From Liriodendron chinense (taxonomy: Eukaryota > Streptophyta > Magnoliopsida > Magnoliales > Magnoliaceae), in contig PVNU02000773.1 of assembly GCA_003013855.2 (NCBI GenBank), forward strand, positions 5,335,001-5,399,000: a DNA stretch of 64,000 nucleotides, written 5' to 3'. Each line of letters starts with the position of its first letter. Positions within the stretch are counted from its first letter, which is position 1. The notes beneath the pieces were generated by a model that saw only the letters and a program-made list of their open reading frames with translations, was not told the origin of the DNA and did no database searches. This document shows positions 1-11,720 of this stretch, piece by piece. Both the position numbers and the translations under genes were made by a program.

Positions 1-1669
1 CCTATGTATTCACCACCATTATCAGTGCGGATGCACTTCAATGATCTGCCTGTCTCCCTCTCGACCATAGCATGAAACAGTTTAAACACACCAAAGACCT
101 CGTCCTTGGATTTCAAAGCATACACCCAAACCCTCCTAGATGCATTATCTATAAATGTAACAAAATCCAATGCCCCACCCAAGGTTTTTGTCCTCATAGG
201 ACCACAAACATCAGAATAAACCAAATCTAATGCATGTACTTTATTAGTATGAGAAGCAGTTTTAACAAAAGAAACTCTATGTTGTTTCCCAGATAAACAG
301 TCAATACAGGTTTTGAGAGGTATACCTGTCACGTCTGGAAGGAGCTGTTTCTTCGCTAGTAGCTGAAGCCCTTTTTCACTCATGTGGCCTAGACGCCTGT
401 GCCACACGTCAGTAGCTGAATCCTCTGCTGCGTTCAATCCACTCTTGCATACACTGACACTTGCCTTGTAAAGAGTGCAACACTTCTTTCCTCTGGCAGC
501 GATCAACGAACCCTTGATGAGCTTCCAGCGCCCACCAGCAAACCGGCTTTCATAACCATCATCATCCAGCCTTTCCGTCGACATCAAGTTGAGGTGAAGG
601 TTTGGAATGTGTCTCACATCCCTGAGAACTAATGTGCAGCCCACATCGGTCTTCAAACAAATATCACCGACCCCTACGATCTTCGAAACACCAGAATTTC
701 CCATCTTCACTGTCCCATAGTCACCTGACTTGTAGCTTGTGAAGAAATCTCTGCGTGGAGTCGCATGAAACGAGGCTCCCGAGTCTATCACCCAGTCGGT
801 GTCCTGACTCGAAGCCGTGAGACAAGTATCGTGATCTGCCGAAAGAATAACAACAACGTCACCATCTGAGGCGACCGCAGTAGAATCTGATTCATCTTCC
901 TTCTCCTTTCCTTTACCCTTCTTGTCACTCTTCTTCTTGTGACATTCATGCTTATAGTGGCCCTTCTTGCCACAATTCCAGCATTCAACATCTTTCCTGG
1001 CAACTGACTTGCCTCTTGATTTATCTCGGGCCTTTCCGCCCTTTCTGTTCTTTCCTCTCCCCCTATCTTGTGTCACAAGGGCCTCTTGTTGAACAGGCCC
1101 TAGGGACTTCCTCCTTGTCTCCTCATTGAAGAGACAGCTTGTTACCTGATCCATGGATACCTTTTCGTCTGGCGCAGAGTTACTTAGAGACACCACCAAT
1201 GTCTCCCAACTGTCAGGCAATGAGCTAAGCAGTAGTAAAGCCTGAAGTTCATCATCCAGGACCATCTTCATGGCGGAGAGTTGGTTCACAATGTTGCTGA
1301 CCTCATTCATGTGTTCAGCCACAGAACCACCATCTTTGAACTTGAGATTCACAAGTCGTCTTATCAGGAATATCTTATTGCCGGCTGTCTTCCTCTCATA
1401 CAGCCCTTGCAATTTCAGCCATAGGCTAGCGGCTGAGGTCTCTGTAGACACATGGTGGAAAACCGAATCATCCAACCATTGTCTAATGAACCCACCGCCT
1501 TCCGGTCCACTTTCTTCCAATCATCATCTGACATATCCTTCGTCTTCGCCGATATGCCTAGAATTGGAGCATACAAGTCCTTGCAATAGAGCAAGTCCTC
1601 CATCTTAGCCTTCCATATGGTCCAGTTAGAACCATTGAGGCTGATCATCCTTGATGAGCCACCTTCCAT
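1..1669 (-). mobile_element. Ty1/copia retrotransposon, 5' part of gag-pol (cut by window edge)
   Basis: Read on the minus strand this is a copia polyprotein. The gag begins near 1669 (MEGGSSRMISLNGSNW), followed by a zinc knuckle CWNCGKKGHYKHEC around 950-990. The aspartic protease motif DSGAS lies near 770-790. Next come the GAG-pre-integrase region with LGHMSEKGLQLLAKK (about 330-400) and the start of the integrase core, with DNGGEY at about 10-35. The order gag, protease, integrase is diagnostic of Ty1/copia. Reverse transcriptase and RNase H would lie left of base 1. There is a frameshift near 1490, where the gag frame passes from VDRKAVG to an alternative frame carrying FIRQWLDDS, so this copy is probably not autonomous. 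Downstream of the shift the frame reads open to the window edge as far as I followed it. Confidence 0.93.
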
Positions 1670-1708
1670 AATTCAGAACCGATCCCACACCGTTCAAACA
1701 ACCTGAAC

Positions 1709-1720
1709 TCCCTGATACCA
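1709..1720 (-). other. Primer binding site of the copia element
   Basis: On the minus strand TGGTATCAGGGA lies three bases inside the LTR end. It resembles the initiator-Met tRNA complement (TGGTATCAGAGC) used by most plant copia elements. It fixes the orientation of the element and its inner LTR boundary. Confidence 0.85.
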
Positions 1721-1723
1721 CTT

Positions 1724-2520
1724 TGTTGGGTGCGTTTCACACAAACCTTCGGATCTCACCCCCCAATACACTAGAATTATGGACTATGCTAATGCAATAA
1801 TCAAGAATAAACATCAACCACACGACACAAGGAGTTTTTACGTGGAAAACCCTCTAAAGAGGTAAAAACCACGGGACCTAGTCCAGATCAACAATCCACT
1901 ATCTCAGGGAACTGTTACAACCGATCACAAGCACACACCGCTTGGATCAAACTTCTTCACCCACGCAGGGATGGATAAACTACAAGAGAATAGTAAAGGA
2001 GAAACGATCTCACCGATCCCGAGGACGCAGAAGCGCTGAGATGACCGTTACGCAGAAGAATCCTTCTTCAAGCAACTTCTCCCTTCTACAAGCTTCCTCT
2101 TTCTCTCTCTTCTCTTTCTCTCTTCCTCTTTTTCTCTCTTTCTCACCTTGGACGTGTTAGCAACCCAATGGGATGCCCTAATCCCGTTTTGGAGCGCTTA
2201 AGTACAAAAAACGGAAGAATTAGAGCCATATTAGGAAACTGCGTACAAGCAGTCCGCGCCGGGTCGGGCGCCCGGTCATTAGACCATCGGGCGCCCGGCC
2301 AACCAAAAAACAGTCCAGCAATGTAACATGAGGAAAAATGAATTTCGGGCGCCCGGACCAAACATGGTCGGGCACCCGGCCGGGTCATCGGGCGCCCGGT
2401 CACAAGACCGTCGGGCGCCCGGCTTAGGCCAAAACCTTCCAGCAGCCAAGCTGATATTTGTGGGGAATTTCGGGCGCCCGGCCACTGACTGGCCCGGGCG
2501 CCCGGCCAAACCCTGCAACA
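1724..2520 (-). repeat. 5' LTR of the copia element
   Basis: The LTR abuts the primer binding site. On the plus strand it opens with TGTTGGGTGCG and I place its far end at CTGCAACA (2513-2520), giving matching TGTTG...CAACA termini and a length of 797 bp. The inner boundary is firm because of the primer binding site. The outer boundary is inferred from the short terminal inverted repeat, since the second LTR is outside the window and cannot be compared. Confidence 0.7.
2265..2504. repeat. Array of eight GC palindromes in the copia LTR U3 region
   Basis: The 10-bp perfect palindrome CGGGCGCCCG occurs seven times and a one-base variant (CGGGCACCCG) once within 240 bp, at irregular spacing of about 20-60 bp. 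The first copy is at 2265-2274 and the last at 2495-2504. In the element's orientation this lies in the upstream (U3) half of the LTR, where enhancer-type elements are normally found. Confidence 0.8.
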
Positions 2521-2995
2521 CTCTCTCCCCTCCTTTGTTGAGGAGGAAAACTCCATCAAGGTGACTGAGCAGGAGCGTGGCCAAATAAGAAACAGCCTTG
2601 TCTGGAATTACTGGGACAGGTGTAAAAAAGAGAATAGTTTGGAAGGCTGATCATGCTAAGGCGGTTGTTGTAACTGTCAGACGTAGGGAGCATCTAGATG
2701 ATCGAGCAGAGCATATAAATAATAAAAGACTTCAACGAAGCAAGGGGTCTCATAGCAAACTAAATCTATCTTTCAAATTGTTCTTTAACATAATCTATCT
2801 TTTATGTTCCTTAGAATAATCAACACTTCAATTTCCTTAGTGTCTACTTAGGAGTAACAATAATCCATTAGCTATAAGTTCTAGCTGTAATCCAAGTCTA
2901 CGCCTATACGTTAGACTTAGTTCTTGTGACTGTAGATTTCTTGGCTTCGGTGTTGATTTATTGGTATAGCCAGGGTGTTGTATTGATTCATGTGT
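2521..2995. other. No recognisable gene between two LTR regions
   Basis: Apart from short chance ORFs I see no coding signal, RNA gene or clear repeat in this stretch. Confidence 0.6.
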
Positions 2996-2999
2996 AAAA

Positions 3000-4059
3000 A
3001 TTAATTTGCTTTGGAGTCGTCACTAGCCAAATAAAACTTAAAATCTATGGTCGGCTAGAAATCGTAGAATCGAGGAATCTCACGTTTTTCCAACTCGAGT
3101 GACTCCCGTGGTTGATCTAGGACCGTAAATTTTGAGTAAGAGCCTCGGTGACGAAAAAGGAAGAGATTGGATACCATTTTTCGCCCGCAAAATATGCGGT
3201 CTCTACTTACAGGGGATTTTGCGATTTTTTGAGATTCAATAAAATTTTGACATTTTATATTTGGTTCTATTTCGCATAATTCGTAAGGGTTGGGCAGGCA
3301 TAAATAAAAGGAGAAATATCTGGCCTTACATTGCAGAGCCAAGTGCCTTTAGGTAGGAGTGTGAAAATGCAGTAAATAGGATGAAGTGCAAACTAGCCAT
3401 ACTTCTCAGGATTTAAGATCCTGAGCAGGTAAATAAAGTAAAAGAAAATGAAAGAGGTAGAATAATGCAGAGTGAGACAGAAGAAAATGTAAATGCAACT
3501 GATGTACTTGGAATGTGTGGATTGTAATGCGACTTGAATGGAAGTAGAAAAATTCTTAGCTTCAGTGACTACTTTAATAGACTTTTTTGTCTTCTATATC
3601 AGGCAGCATATCGACATGTCAGGAAGCTTTGAAGTACTTTGATCAATGCCTTTACATGAATTCCCACCCTCGATCTCTATCTGTATTTTTCTATCTCTCA
3701 TTCTACTCTCTCTAACTCTTTGGCTCTCTTTTTTCTCTCTACTCTGTCTCTCTTAGTCACTCTCACCCATCCCCCTCTCCCTGTAAATGGTAATAGAGTT
3801 GCTTATATAAACCTTGGCAGCCATAAATTTTAAGACAACCACAGTTTTTTGGGTTGCGATGTGGATGCCGCAATTGGCTTGTTGTATTTTTTAATAGTTT
3901 ATAACTTTACTGTATATTTTACGGCTACTTGAAAAGGTGAGGATAATAAGTTATATATTATATTTATATTAGATATATATTATATATAAAATTTAATGAT
4001 GAAGCTATATATATTTATATTCATATAAAGGGTGTAATGATTTTTTATTTATTTATATC

Positions 4060-4098
<39 letters not shown>

Positions 4099-4964
4099 AT
4101 GATTATTTTGATTTTAATTTTTGTCATTTAAAAAAAAACTATTTAAATGTTTGTATCTTTTTTAATGCTATCCATTCTCGATGATCTTTGCCTTGTTGAA
4201 AAAATAATCAGATAAGCTTCTTACAAGACTAACATCAATTCGATCGGACTTCGTTTAGTTTGTCGAAAGTACGACCGTTTGATGTATGAAATCAGTCATT
4301 TATAATTTTATCGATTGTCCGTTTTCGGTGATCTTGGGTTCATTAGAAAGATATTTTGATAACTTTTTCAATATTATGACTGTAATCACTTCAACCGGAT
4401 CTCATTTGACTAGTAGAAAGTATAGTAAGAGGTTTTGCAGTTTTGGCCATTCGGTAATGCACGATTTTAGTAAACGGGTCGGATCTTCTTCATCATAATC
4501 TAAATTAGAGAAAACTTAGGTTTGTTAGGAAGATTATTTGATCATCTTTCAATGAATCATAAATCACTTGGTCGAGATTTGTTCTTTGTAATATTAGGGC
4601 CACTTTGTATACAAGAACGATCGTACTTTCCTCAATCATGTATATGTGATTTTCATGTCTTAACATAATATTAACTAGAATAGAATGATCCTTAGGTAGA
4701 AAAAGTTCATTTTATCCTTTTTTTTGCCCATCGGTTGCTACATATAGAGAGTTTTTGGAGTTTTGGAGTTTGGTTGCACGACCGTGATCAAATCTTTACT
4801 GATTTTGGCGCTAGCCGATCGGTTCCATTGGTTGTTTTTAGGAAGTGCCAACGTCATTCCCCGTTTTGCCAGTTTGAATTTTTAAATTGATAAGATACAA
4901 TTTTACTGAAGTCATACTAAGACTCAAAAAGCAGCTTAATCTCGTTTTAGGTGGGGTGTCTACA
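3000..4964 (-). repeat. Probable Ty3/gypsy (Tat-like) LTR, minus orientation
   Basis: Read on the minus strand, the segment starts TGTAGACACCCCACCT at 4964. It ends near 3000 with a GTGACGACTCCAAAGC block resembling the sequence at the LTR-internal junction of Tat/Ogre-type gypsy elements. No gag-pol coding is visible on either side, so it is either a solo LTR or a relic. The left boundary is approximate and I found no clear target-site duplication. Confidence 0.45.
4062..4093. repeat. (TA)n microsatellite
   Basis: About 32 bp of uninterrupted TA dinucleotides inside an AT-rich part of the gypsy-like LTR. Confidence 0.95.
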
Positions 4965-7900
4965 GTTCTACTTCAATTTAAAGGAAGATCTTCATTCGGA
5001 AAGGTACTTCACAGTTACTCTCATGGTCGAATGTAAATATTTCTTTTTGTTTGTTATAGTGTTAAAAGTCCTTTCGTACAGAAGGTAAAAGTGTAACCCA
5101 TTCTCGGAGGACGAACCCTACCCTTCGATAATCACCTGATCGTTATAAACAACATATTATGAGTAGTTGATTAGGCGATCGATTTTCTCAAGTCTTGGTC
5201 ATATATTGTTGATTTTAATGTATCTACCTATTTTGGCGCTTGGGGTCAAATTTGTTTTGTTAGAATCAAGCCGCATAGTCAGTTCTAACATGCCTGCACA
5301 CATCACACGTATGAGCGAAATTGTGAGCAATAAAAAAGCCAATGTCAATGAAAATCCTCCTAAAATCAAAGAGGATTAAAGCAAGATAAACTCTAAAACT
5401 TCCATTTTATGTTCTCATGAGGATGGTTCCACATATATATTGAATGTAGTGACTCACTTCATGATAAGATTTTATCTCCGTTATATCAACCAAGATAGCA
5501 AGTTCATGATTATATCAATAGATTGTTTATTATCTTGTAGATTTTTAAATCTTTTACAGAGTTGTCGTAGTTTCATGTATGTCATTATATATTCAATACA
5601 ATCAAGAGATCCATTGAGTATCTTGTTATCTTTATCTTTATTGGTTTCTGAGTTATATATACTGATTTTTCTACTTAAACATAATAAGTTGTTGAGTGTC
5701 TATTTGGCTAAGTACTATATACTAGGGATCAATTTCATTCGATGTGGTTATGCTGACTCACGAGTATGATAAAGCTTAGTGTATCAATGTGTATCAATGG
5801 ACGGGTGGAACCCCACTAATATAATTGAGGCATATTTGCTGCTCTTGGGATTTAAGTACTTAATCTTCTGCTCTGATACAATGTCAAATAACCACTTACT
5901 CTAAAAGCTCGAGCCGTTAGAAGATGGTGTATCAATGTATATTAAGGGACTTTAACAACTTGGGTTATAGAGTGCCCGTTAGATAGTTACTTAGTACTAA
6001 AACACCTATGAGGAGACAACGGTATTCTACTTATTGTTTTTAGTTTTTTAATTATTAACAGATGAGCTGAATAGGTGATCTATATTGTGCTTCTTCCACC
6101 ACGAGAATGAGCGAGAGATGTTATATATGAGCTCATGGGGCTCACTTGTGGGTGGGTTATATGTAGTTTACCCTTAGAACATTTGAGTGTGATATGGTAA
6201 GCCATATTATATCTGAACTTCCTAGTCTTCTCGATTCCACATTCCTTGAATAAAGGCAACTCATCCGAAATCCGAACATAAAGTGTGCATCCTCAGGCCC
6301 AGGTTATGGGGTATGACGTGTACTCGTAAAGTACTTTAACCATAAGTCACACAGTTAGTTGGATGTACAACTTATTGTTTAAACTAGATTCTCATCACAT
6401 CACACATCATTATTCATAATAATTTATTCTGATCATCCGTATGTCTACACATTTTCAATCCATCGAACTAAGTCCTTTCATTTGGGATTCTATTTAAATG
6501 TATCATCATTCAATAAAATATACAAATTATTAATAACATAGAATATAAAAAAGCTAACAAAATAATTATAAACTAAGCATCTTATCTCAGAGCCACAATA
6601 TCTTCTTTAGTCAAGTATAGCCAGTTCCTTTGAGGATCTTCTATTGATTTTGCATCAATTTTCAGTATTCATTTTGAATAGATGAACTTCTAGTTTACCT
6701 GTTTATATTTAATCTACAACCGTCAGCTGGCCAGGCTCAGTGAGTAAACCCATCATGGTTCACACCCGCTTAAAATAAAGTAGTACACCTAAATACAGTC
6801 TTATGACTAAATTTACATTATGGATGCAAGAATGTTATGCAAGATGATATGATGCATCAAGTGGGCATATACTCAGTTTTCCACTTGCTTCGATTGGATC
6901 CCATCAATTGGCCCCCCTTTCTTGTAGGGCGGACTTCCACATGCTAGTGGGTTTTCAGGATGGTCCTTGGGTAACCGGGTAGTTAAGTACATATCGGTCT
7001 TCCAAAGCGATGCTCTAGGACAAATGATGCATGAATGTATGAAGCATATGGCATGTCGTGTCCACATAATCATCCCTCTAATTGAGAGGTAACGGATAAT
7101 TTAGTCATCTTTCCTTTGCGAGGCACATATATATTATTCAGTCATCTCTTCTTTTGAGAGGCACATACATATCATTCGTATCATTCCTTTCATTCCATAT
7201 ATATAAGTAATACAATGCATTGACATATATACATAATATCATCATAATCAACGCAAGTCACCCTAAACATAGCATCACACCACAACAACCTACTTTATTC
7301 AAACGAATATGAAATATATTGGGATTCACTCACCTATCTCAATGAACACATGTGTTTGGTATCTCTTTGATCACCAAGTGCAGTTTCTACACCATTTAAA
7401 TAGATGACATGTATTTTAAAGTTATGTTGGATATGTCATGGCATGAGCATGATAGAAAATCATGATTATGAAGTACTAATGGCATAAGTGCAAATACCTA
7501 AATGCCATTATGAAAAGAATAAGGTTTAAATGGTCTTATCAACTTTTTCTTTCATTTTGTCTTCTAGTGCATGGATTTTAAGGGTGGACATCACTCTTCC
7601 CACTGTTTTCTATGGTATGGCCCACCTATAATTTGGATCCGCATCAAATTTGGGCTTATGACCTATAATTATCTGAGAAAGATGATGGACGGTGCGGATT
7701 CAATTTGTACATAATGGTGAGGTGCACTTGTGTGCCCACAACCTTTTGAAAAGAAGAAGACTTTGAATGTTACATCTCCTTCACGTAAAATAATATGTTT
7801 TTCTCATTTTTCTCTTCATTTTTATATTGAATCTACTCTAATCATTTGTATAACCTTTTGACTGATCATATGATTATTACTCTCATGGTGACTGTTGGGC

Positions 7901-8708
7901 AAAAATCTTAAGCAGAAATGATATTTGTGGGGTCAATTATAACAAAAAGAACCCAAAACAATAGTTTCACCATTTTACTTCGATGGAGACCACACAAATC
8001 TTAGATCTGTCTCAAAATTTCAACTTAGGCTTTAAACAGCCTTCCAAACACATTGGTCGGAGTAGATCTAATATATACATCATGATGGGTCCCATGTTCC
8101 TAGTCACAATGAGTCACAATGAGGGGTTGGACGGCCGAGGATGTCCTCTCCTTTCTATCACATTATATTATATTTTATTATCTTTTTCTTTTCCTTCTAT
8201 TTTATTATTTTCTATGAAATCACATCTTATTTTTCAGTGGCCTAGGATAGTTTGAACGGCGGTCACTGATCCATCAGTGTGGCCCACAATCTTAAATTTA
8301 ACTCATTGCTTGGCTCATACATTAAAATGATTTAAAAAATAAATGAGTGGCCAGTAAAAGGACCGAAAAAATTATAAAGTCATCATCATTATCACCATCA
8401 TCAAAGGAAAAGGAAAATGGAAAGGGTATACTTACTTGAACTTCTTGATCAACGGTTGATATCAACGACCGAAATAAATAGATAATTGAGATGGAAGAGA
8501 GGGTTAGAAATTCAAAATTCAAATTTATGGTTAAAAGCAAAAGTTTATTTCTTAAACTAGGCAAGACTTGATCCTTAGTCTTCCATCTCCACCAAGAGAA
8601 CTTTAACCAACTAATCCATGTTTTCTTATTATTTATTAATGAAAAATTAATTCATTTGACCCCATTTTCTATCATTACAAAAAATTTATAATTTCTTGGG
8701 TCGTTACA
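4965..8708. other. AT-rich gene-free DNA, probably decayed LTR-element sequence
   Basis: No reading frame here shows a recognisable protein. The stretch ends with GGGTCGTTACA at 8698-8708, a typical 3' terminus of plant gypsy LTRs, so at least the right part may be an old LTR. I could not find its matching start. A fragment of the window's main foldback family is embedded at about 7560-7745. Confidence 0.4.
7560..7745. repeat. Fragment of foldback family A
   Basis: It contains the family hallmarks: 'ttttctatggtatggcccacc', an 'atttggatccgc' stretch, and 'gatgatggacggtgcggat' near its right end. Only one arm is preserved. Confidence 0.6.
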
Positions 8709-9530
8709 CCTATTCACATAAATTCCATGGTAATTATGATTTGAGTTCCAATTCACATGACATCTATGCTAGTAAACTATCCCTTCAATTCAATTCATGG
8801 TTGTTACCTTGTTTTGAAAAATGAAAAAAAATAAATTAAAAACTAAGTAATTGTAGATAGTGATATAGATATTCAAAAGTACAAAGACAATGACCTAGAC
8901 CATTATAGATAGTGGATAGCCACTTGAGCCATTTAGTACTAAGATGTTAGCAAGTTGGACGGTTTAGAAGTTGGTGGACAACTTCACGTATAGTTTAAAA
9001 GTACATGGATAGGGCTCTAAACTCTTCTAAGACATTAGACCGTGATCTAAAATATTCAAGGTTGTCAAACATTCCAAGATGATGGACAATGATTTGGGTT
9101 GATTTTTTCATCAATATATTCAAAGATATGGCCACTTCATGCTTAGAAATATGCTAATCGCAATGACTTAGATTAACCTTAGGGGTTGTTTTTTTTTTTT
9201 CCAAGGGTAAATACATGCAAATGAGTTATAATTATTTACCTGAAGTTGTACTTATTGGAGAATGTTTGGTAACACAGTTGAATATTGGAAATAATCATCA
9301 TTATATCAATGTAGATGTTTTATTTTTATGTGAAATGTCACATCAAGAGCATGTAAATGCAACTTTACTCAAATCTCAGGGAACAATGGCCCCATTATCT
9401 ACTCTCGTAGCAAGAATATCATTGTCATAGTGGCCTCACAGTTAATGGTCTCACCCACCTCGGTGGATTTGGTAACTCACATTATCCACTCCAATAGGAT
9501 CCCACAAACATCGGAATGTGGATTGCGTCT
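8709..9530. other. No gene seen
   Basis: AT-rich sequence with only short chance ORFs. Nothing here could be assigned to a gene or to a repeat family. Confidence 0.6.
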
Positions 9531-9534
9531 TATC

Positions 9535-10020
9535 CCTACCCGTGTCTAGCTGCGAACGGGCAGGGGCTATCATTATAAGTGGCCACTATGATGTTTAAGT
9601 TTTATCCACACTGTCCATCCATTATTTCCACGGCATTATATGAAGTTGTTCAAAAGGTTAGGCAGATCTAAGCCTCAAGAGGACCACGCCACAGGAAGCA
9701 ACAATGATAATGATGCTTACTGTTGAAACTTTCTTATGGCCCACCGTGATGTTTTATTTGCCATCAAACCAATTTATAAAGTTACATAAACTTAGATGAA
9801 GGGAAAATACAAAATCAGCTTGATCGAAAACTTCTGTGGTCCCCAAGAAGTTTTAAAAGGTAAGAGTTTAATCCCCATCGTGTGGTCCACTTGTGTCTTG
9901 GATCTGCCTGAGTTTTGGGCTTATGGCCTGAAATGATGCGGAAAAAATGATGTGGTAAAACCCATACATCACGGAGGCCATGAGGAGCCTCTGCTTGTTC
10001 ACTACTAGAGACAGGTGATG
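9535..10020. mobile_element. Foldback (MITE-like) element, family A, copy 1
   Basis: The left arm holds 'gttttatccacactgtccatcc' followed by a 'gccatcaaacc' centre. The right arm holds the inverted 'gtggtaaaacccatacatca'. The outer ends CCGTGTCTAGCTGCGAACGG and (reverse complement) CACCTGTCTCTAGTAGTGAA are imperfect inverted copies of each other. There is no coding capacity. It belongs to the same family as the copies at 18.1, 32.2, 34.2, 35.7, 36.2, 36.7, 37.9, 48.1, 48.5 and 49.8 kb. Confidence 0.75.
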
Positions 10021-10541
10021 GTAGGATGCAATCCACGTTCGTTCGGAAGATCCACAACATCTCTCATGCACAAATAGGTAGGTGCTGGTGGGATTATATT
10101 CAAGAAGCAGATTGTGCGGTGCGCGCCCAACATCTTAGGTCCTTACAAATAACGAAGTTCTATCGGCCCCACCATATTGTATGTGTGATGTCTACACTGT
10201 CCATCCTTTTCAACTTTTTACGTCAGGCTCCCATTATAATCCAAAAGTTTTGTTGCCATCTCCCATATTAAAAGCTTCGAATTAACATATAATGACAAAA
10301 AGTGGGATTTGTAACGATAGAGTTTGATTTCTCTTACCTAACCGTTCACCTGCTTCATGTTCCCCTTACTTGGTTGCTTCCCCTTGTTGAGAGGATATAC
10401 CCAAATCAAATAGAAACATTAGTCCAAATCTATAAAAGCTTACAAAAAAATTTTCTATAAAAGAAGAAATCATGACATCTGCAGGGGACTGACCTTGGAG
10501 CTAAGGAAGAGAGTTGGTAAGAGAGGGGTATTGCTTTGATT

Positions 10542-10790
10542 CAACTCTTGTTTTCATAGATGGGGGATGGTGGCGTACCAATTACAATGGTCCTGTGGAC
10601 CACGACATGTAATGTCAGTCACTTCTCCATTAGACATACAGTGCTGATTTCATTCCGTCTATTATTTAACTCTTGTTTTTATAGATGGGGAGATGGTGGT
10701 GTACCAATTATGATGGTCCTATGGACCACGACATGTAATGTCGGTCACTTCTCCATTAGACATACATCACTGACTTCCTCCCATCTATTT
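10542..10790 (+). repeat. Tandem duplication, two 125-bp units
   Basis: The block beginning 'caactcttgtttt' and containing 'gaccacgacatgtaatgtc' and 'cacttctccattagacatac' occurs twice, offset by 125 bp (atagatgggg at 10556 and 10681). A few substitutions separate the two copies. The short ORF spanning both is explained by the duplication and resembles no known protein. Confidence 0.9.
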
Positions 10791-11154
10791 CCATCTTTAC
10801 TCGATATTTCTCGTCAGGATTTCAGAAATTTCCTCATAACGAAATCTTCTGTGGGAGGAAAGATATTCAAATAGTGGTACATGACATTGATTATGTATTT
10901 ACCTATTAATTATATCTGGTATTTGGAAAATCAAACAACCTGCTAAAGGGGATGAAAGAAAGAAACCCGTGAAAATGTTAATTTCTAACATCTAAAAAAT
11001 CTTTGTGAGTGTTTCTGCTAATTATGCACAAAAAAAAAAAGATAAATTTACAAAAATTGCCTTTATGAAAAGAAAAATACGATGATATTATGGCAGCATG
11101 TGATAAATGATATGCTGCTAGTAACAAGTTATTGAGAAATTGCATATGTAGCAT

Positions 11155-11720
11155 ATAAGTTGATGGGATTTTTTTTATTGAAAGTGAACAAAATAAAGGT
11201 TTTAAAAAACATATATAAATTAATTAAGATTAATTAACGAATAAATCCCCGTCATGATCAGGCCATGCTGCAAAAAACTAAATACATTCCATAGATGATT
11301 TACCTGATGGATGTACCAGATCTGATGTTGATGCTACTCTCCCAATGTGGGGAGTGTTTATTGGATCTATTCAAGGTGTAGAGAATGAGAATCCGTGACA
11401 GATTCTTGGTAGGGCCCAAGAATTGACCAGAGTAGTCTAAAGAGTGGGCTCCATGGCTAGAGGCATATATGAACGATATGGACGAGAGATGGAAGAGATA
11501 TAATATCTAATCCCTCTCCTCTCTTTTCTCTTCACTCTTACTTTCTACTCAAAAGGTGAAATATCTGAGGGGTCTTGGGCTTATAAAACTCCTCTCTTTT
11601 CTCCCCCAGGAGTAAAAGGGTTTCCGCTACTTTAAGGGATCCTTTGTACCCTATTATGAAGAAAATTCGTTTTACTTTCCTAAAATAGACTGAAATATTG
11701 AAAACACTAGATTGTGCTTC
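11155..11720 (+). repeat. Dispersed direct repeat, copy 1 (LTR-like)
   Basis: This segment matches 13425-14060 along its length. Shared blocks include a poly-T/attgaaa start, 'taagattaattaac', 'aggccatg.tgcaaaaa', 'gaccagagtagtc', 'ctctcctctctttt' and 'gatcctttgtacc'. The copies are clearly diverged and lie in direct orientation 2.3 kb apart. They could be the two LTRs of a small non-autonomous retroelement, since the 1.7 kb between them holds no gene, or simply two copies of one repeat. A TATAAA box lies at about 11580 in a 'gggcttataaaactcctc' context. Confidence 0.6.

Noticed and set aside
2143..2584. Overlapping 138- and 101-codon ORFs rich in RAPD/PGAR
   Set aside because: They are translations of the CGGGCGCCCG palindrome array in the copia LTR, in several frames at once.
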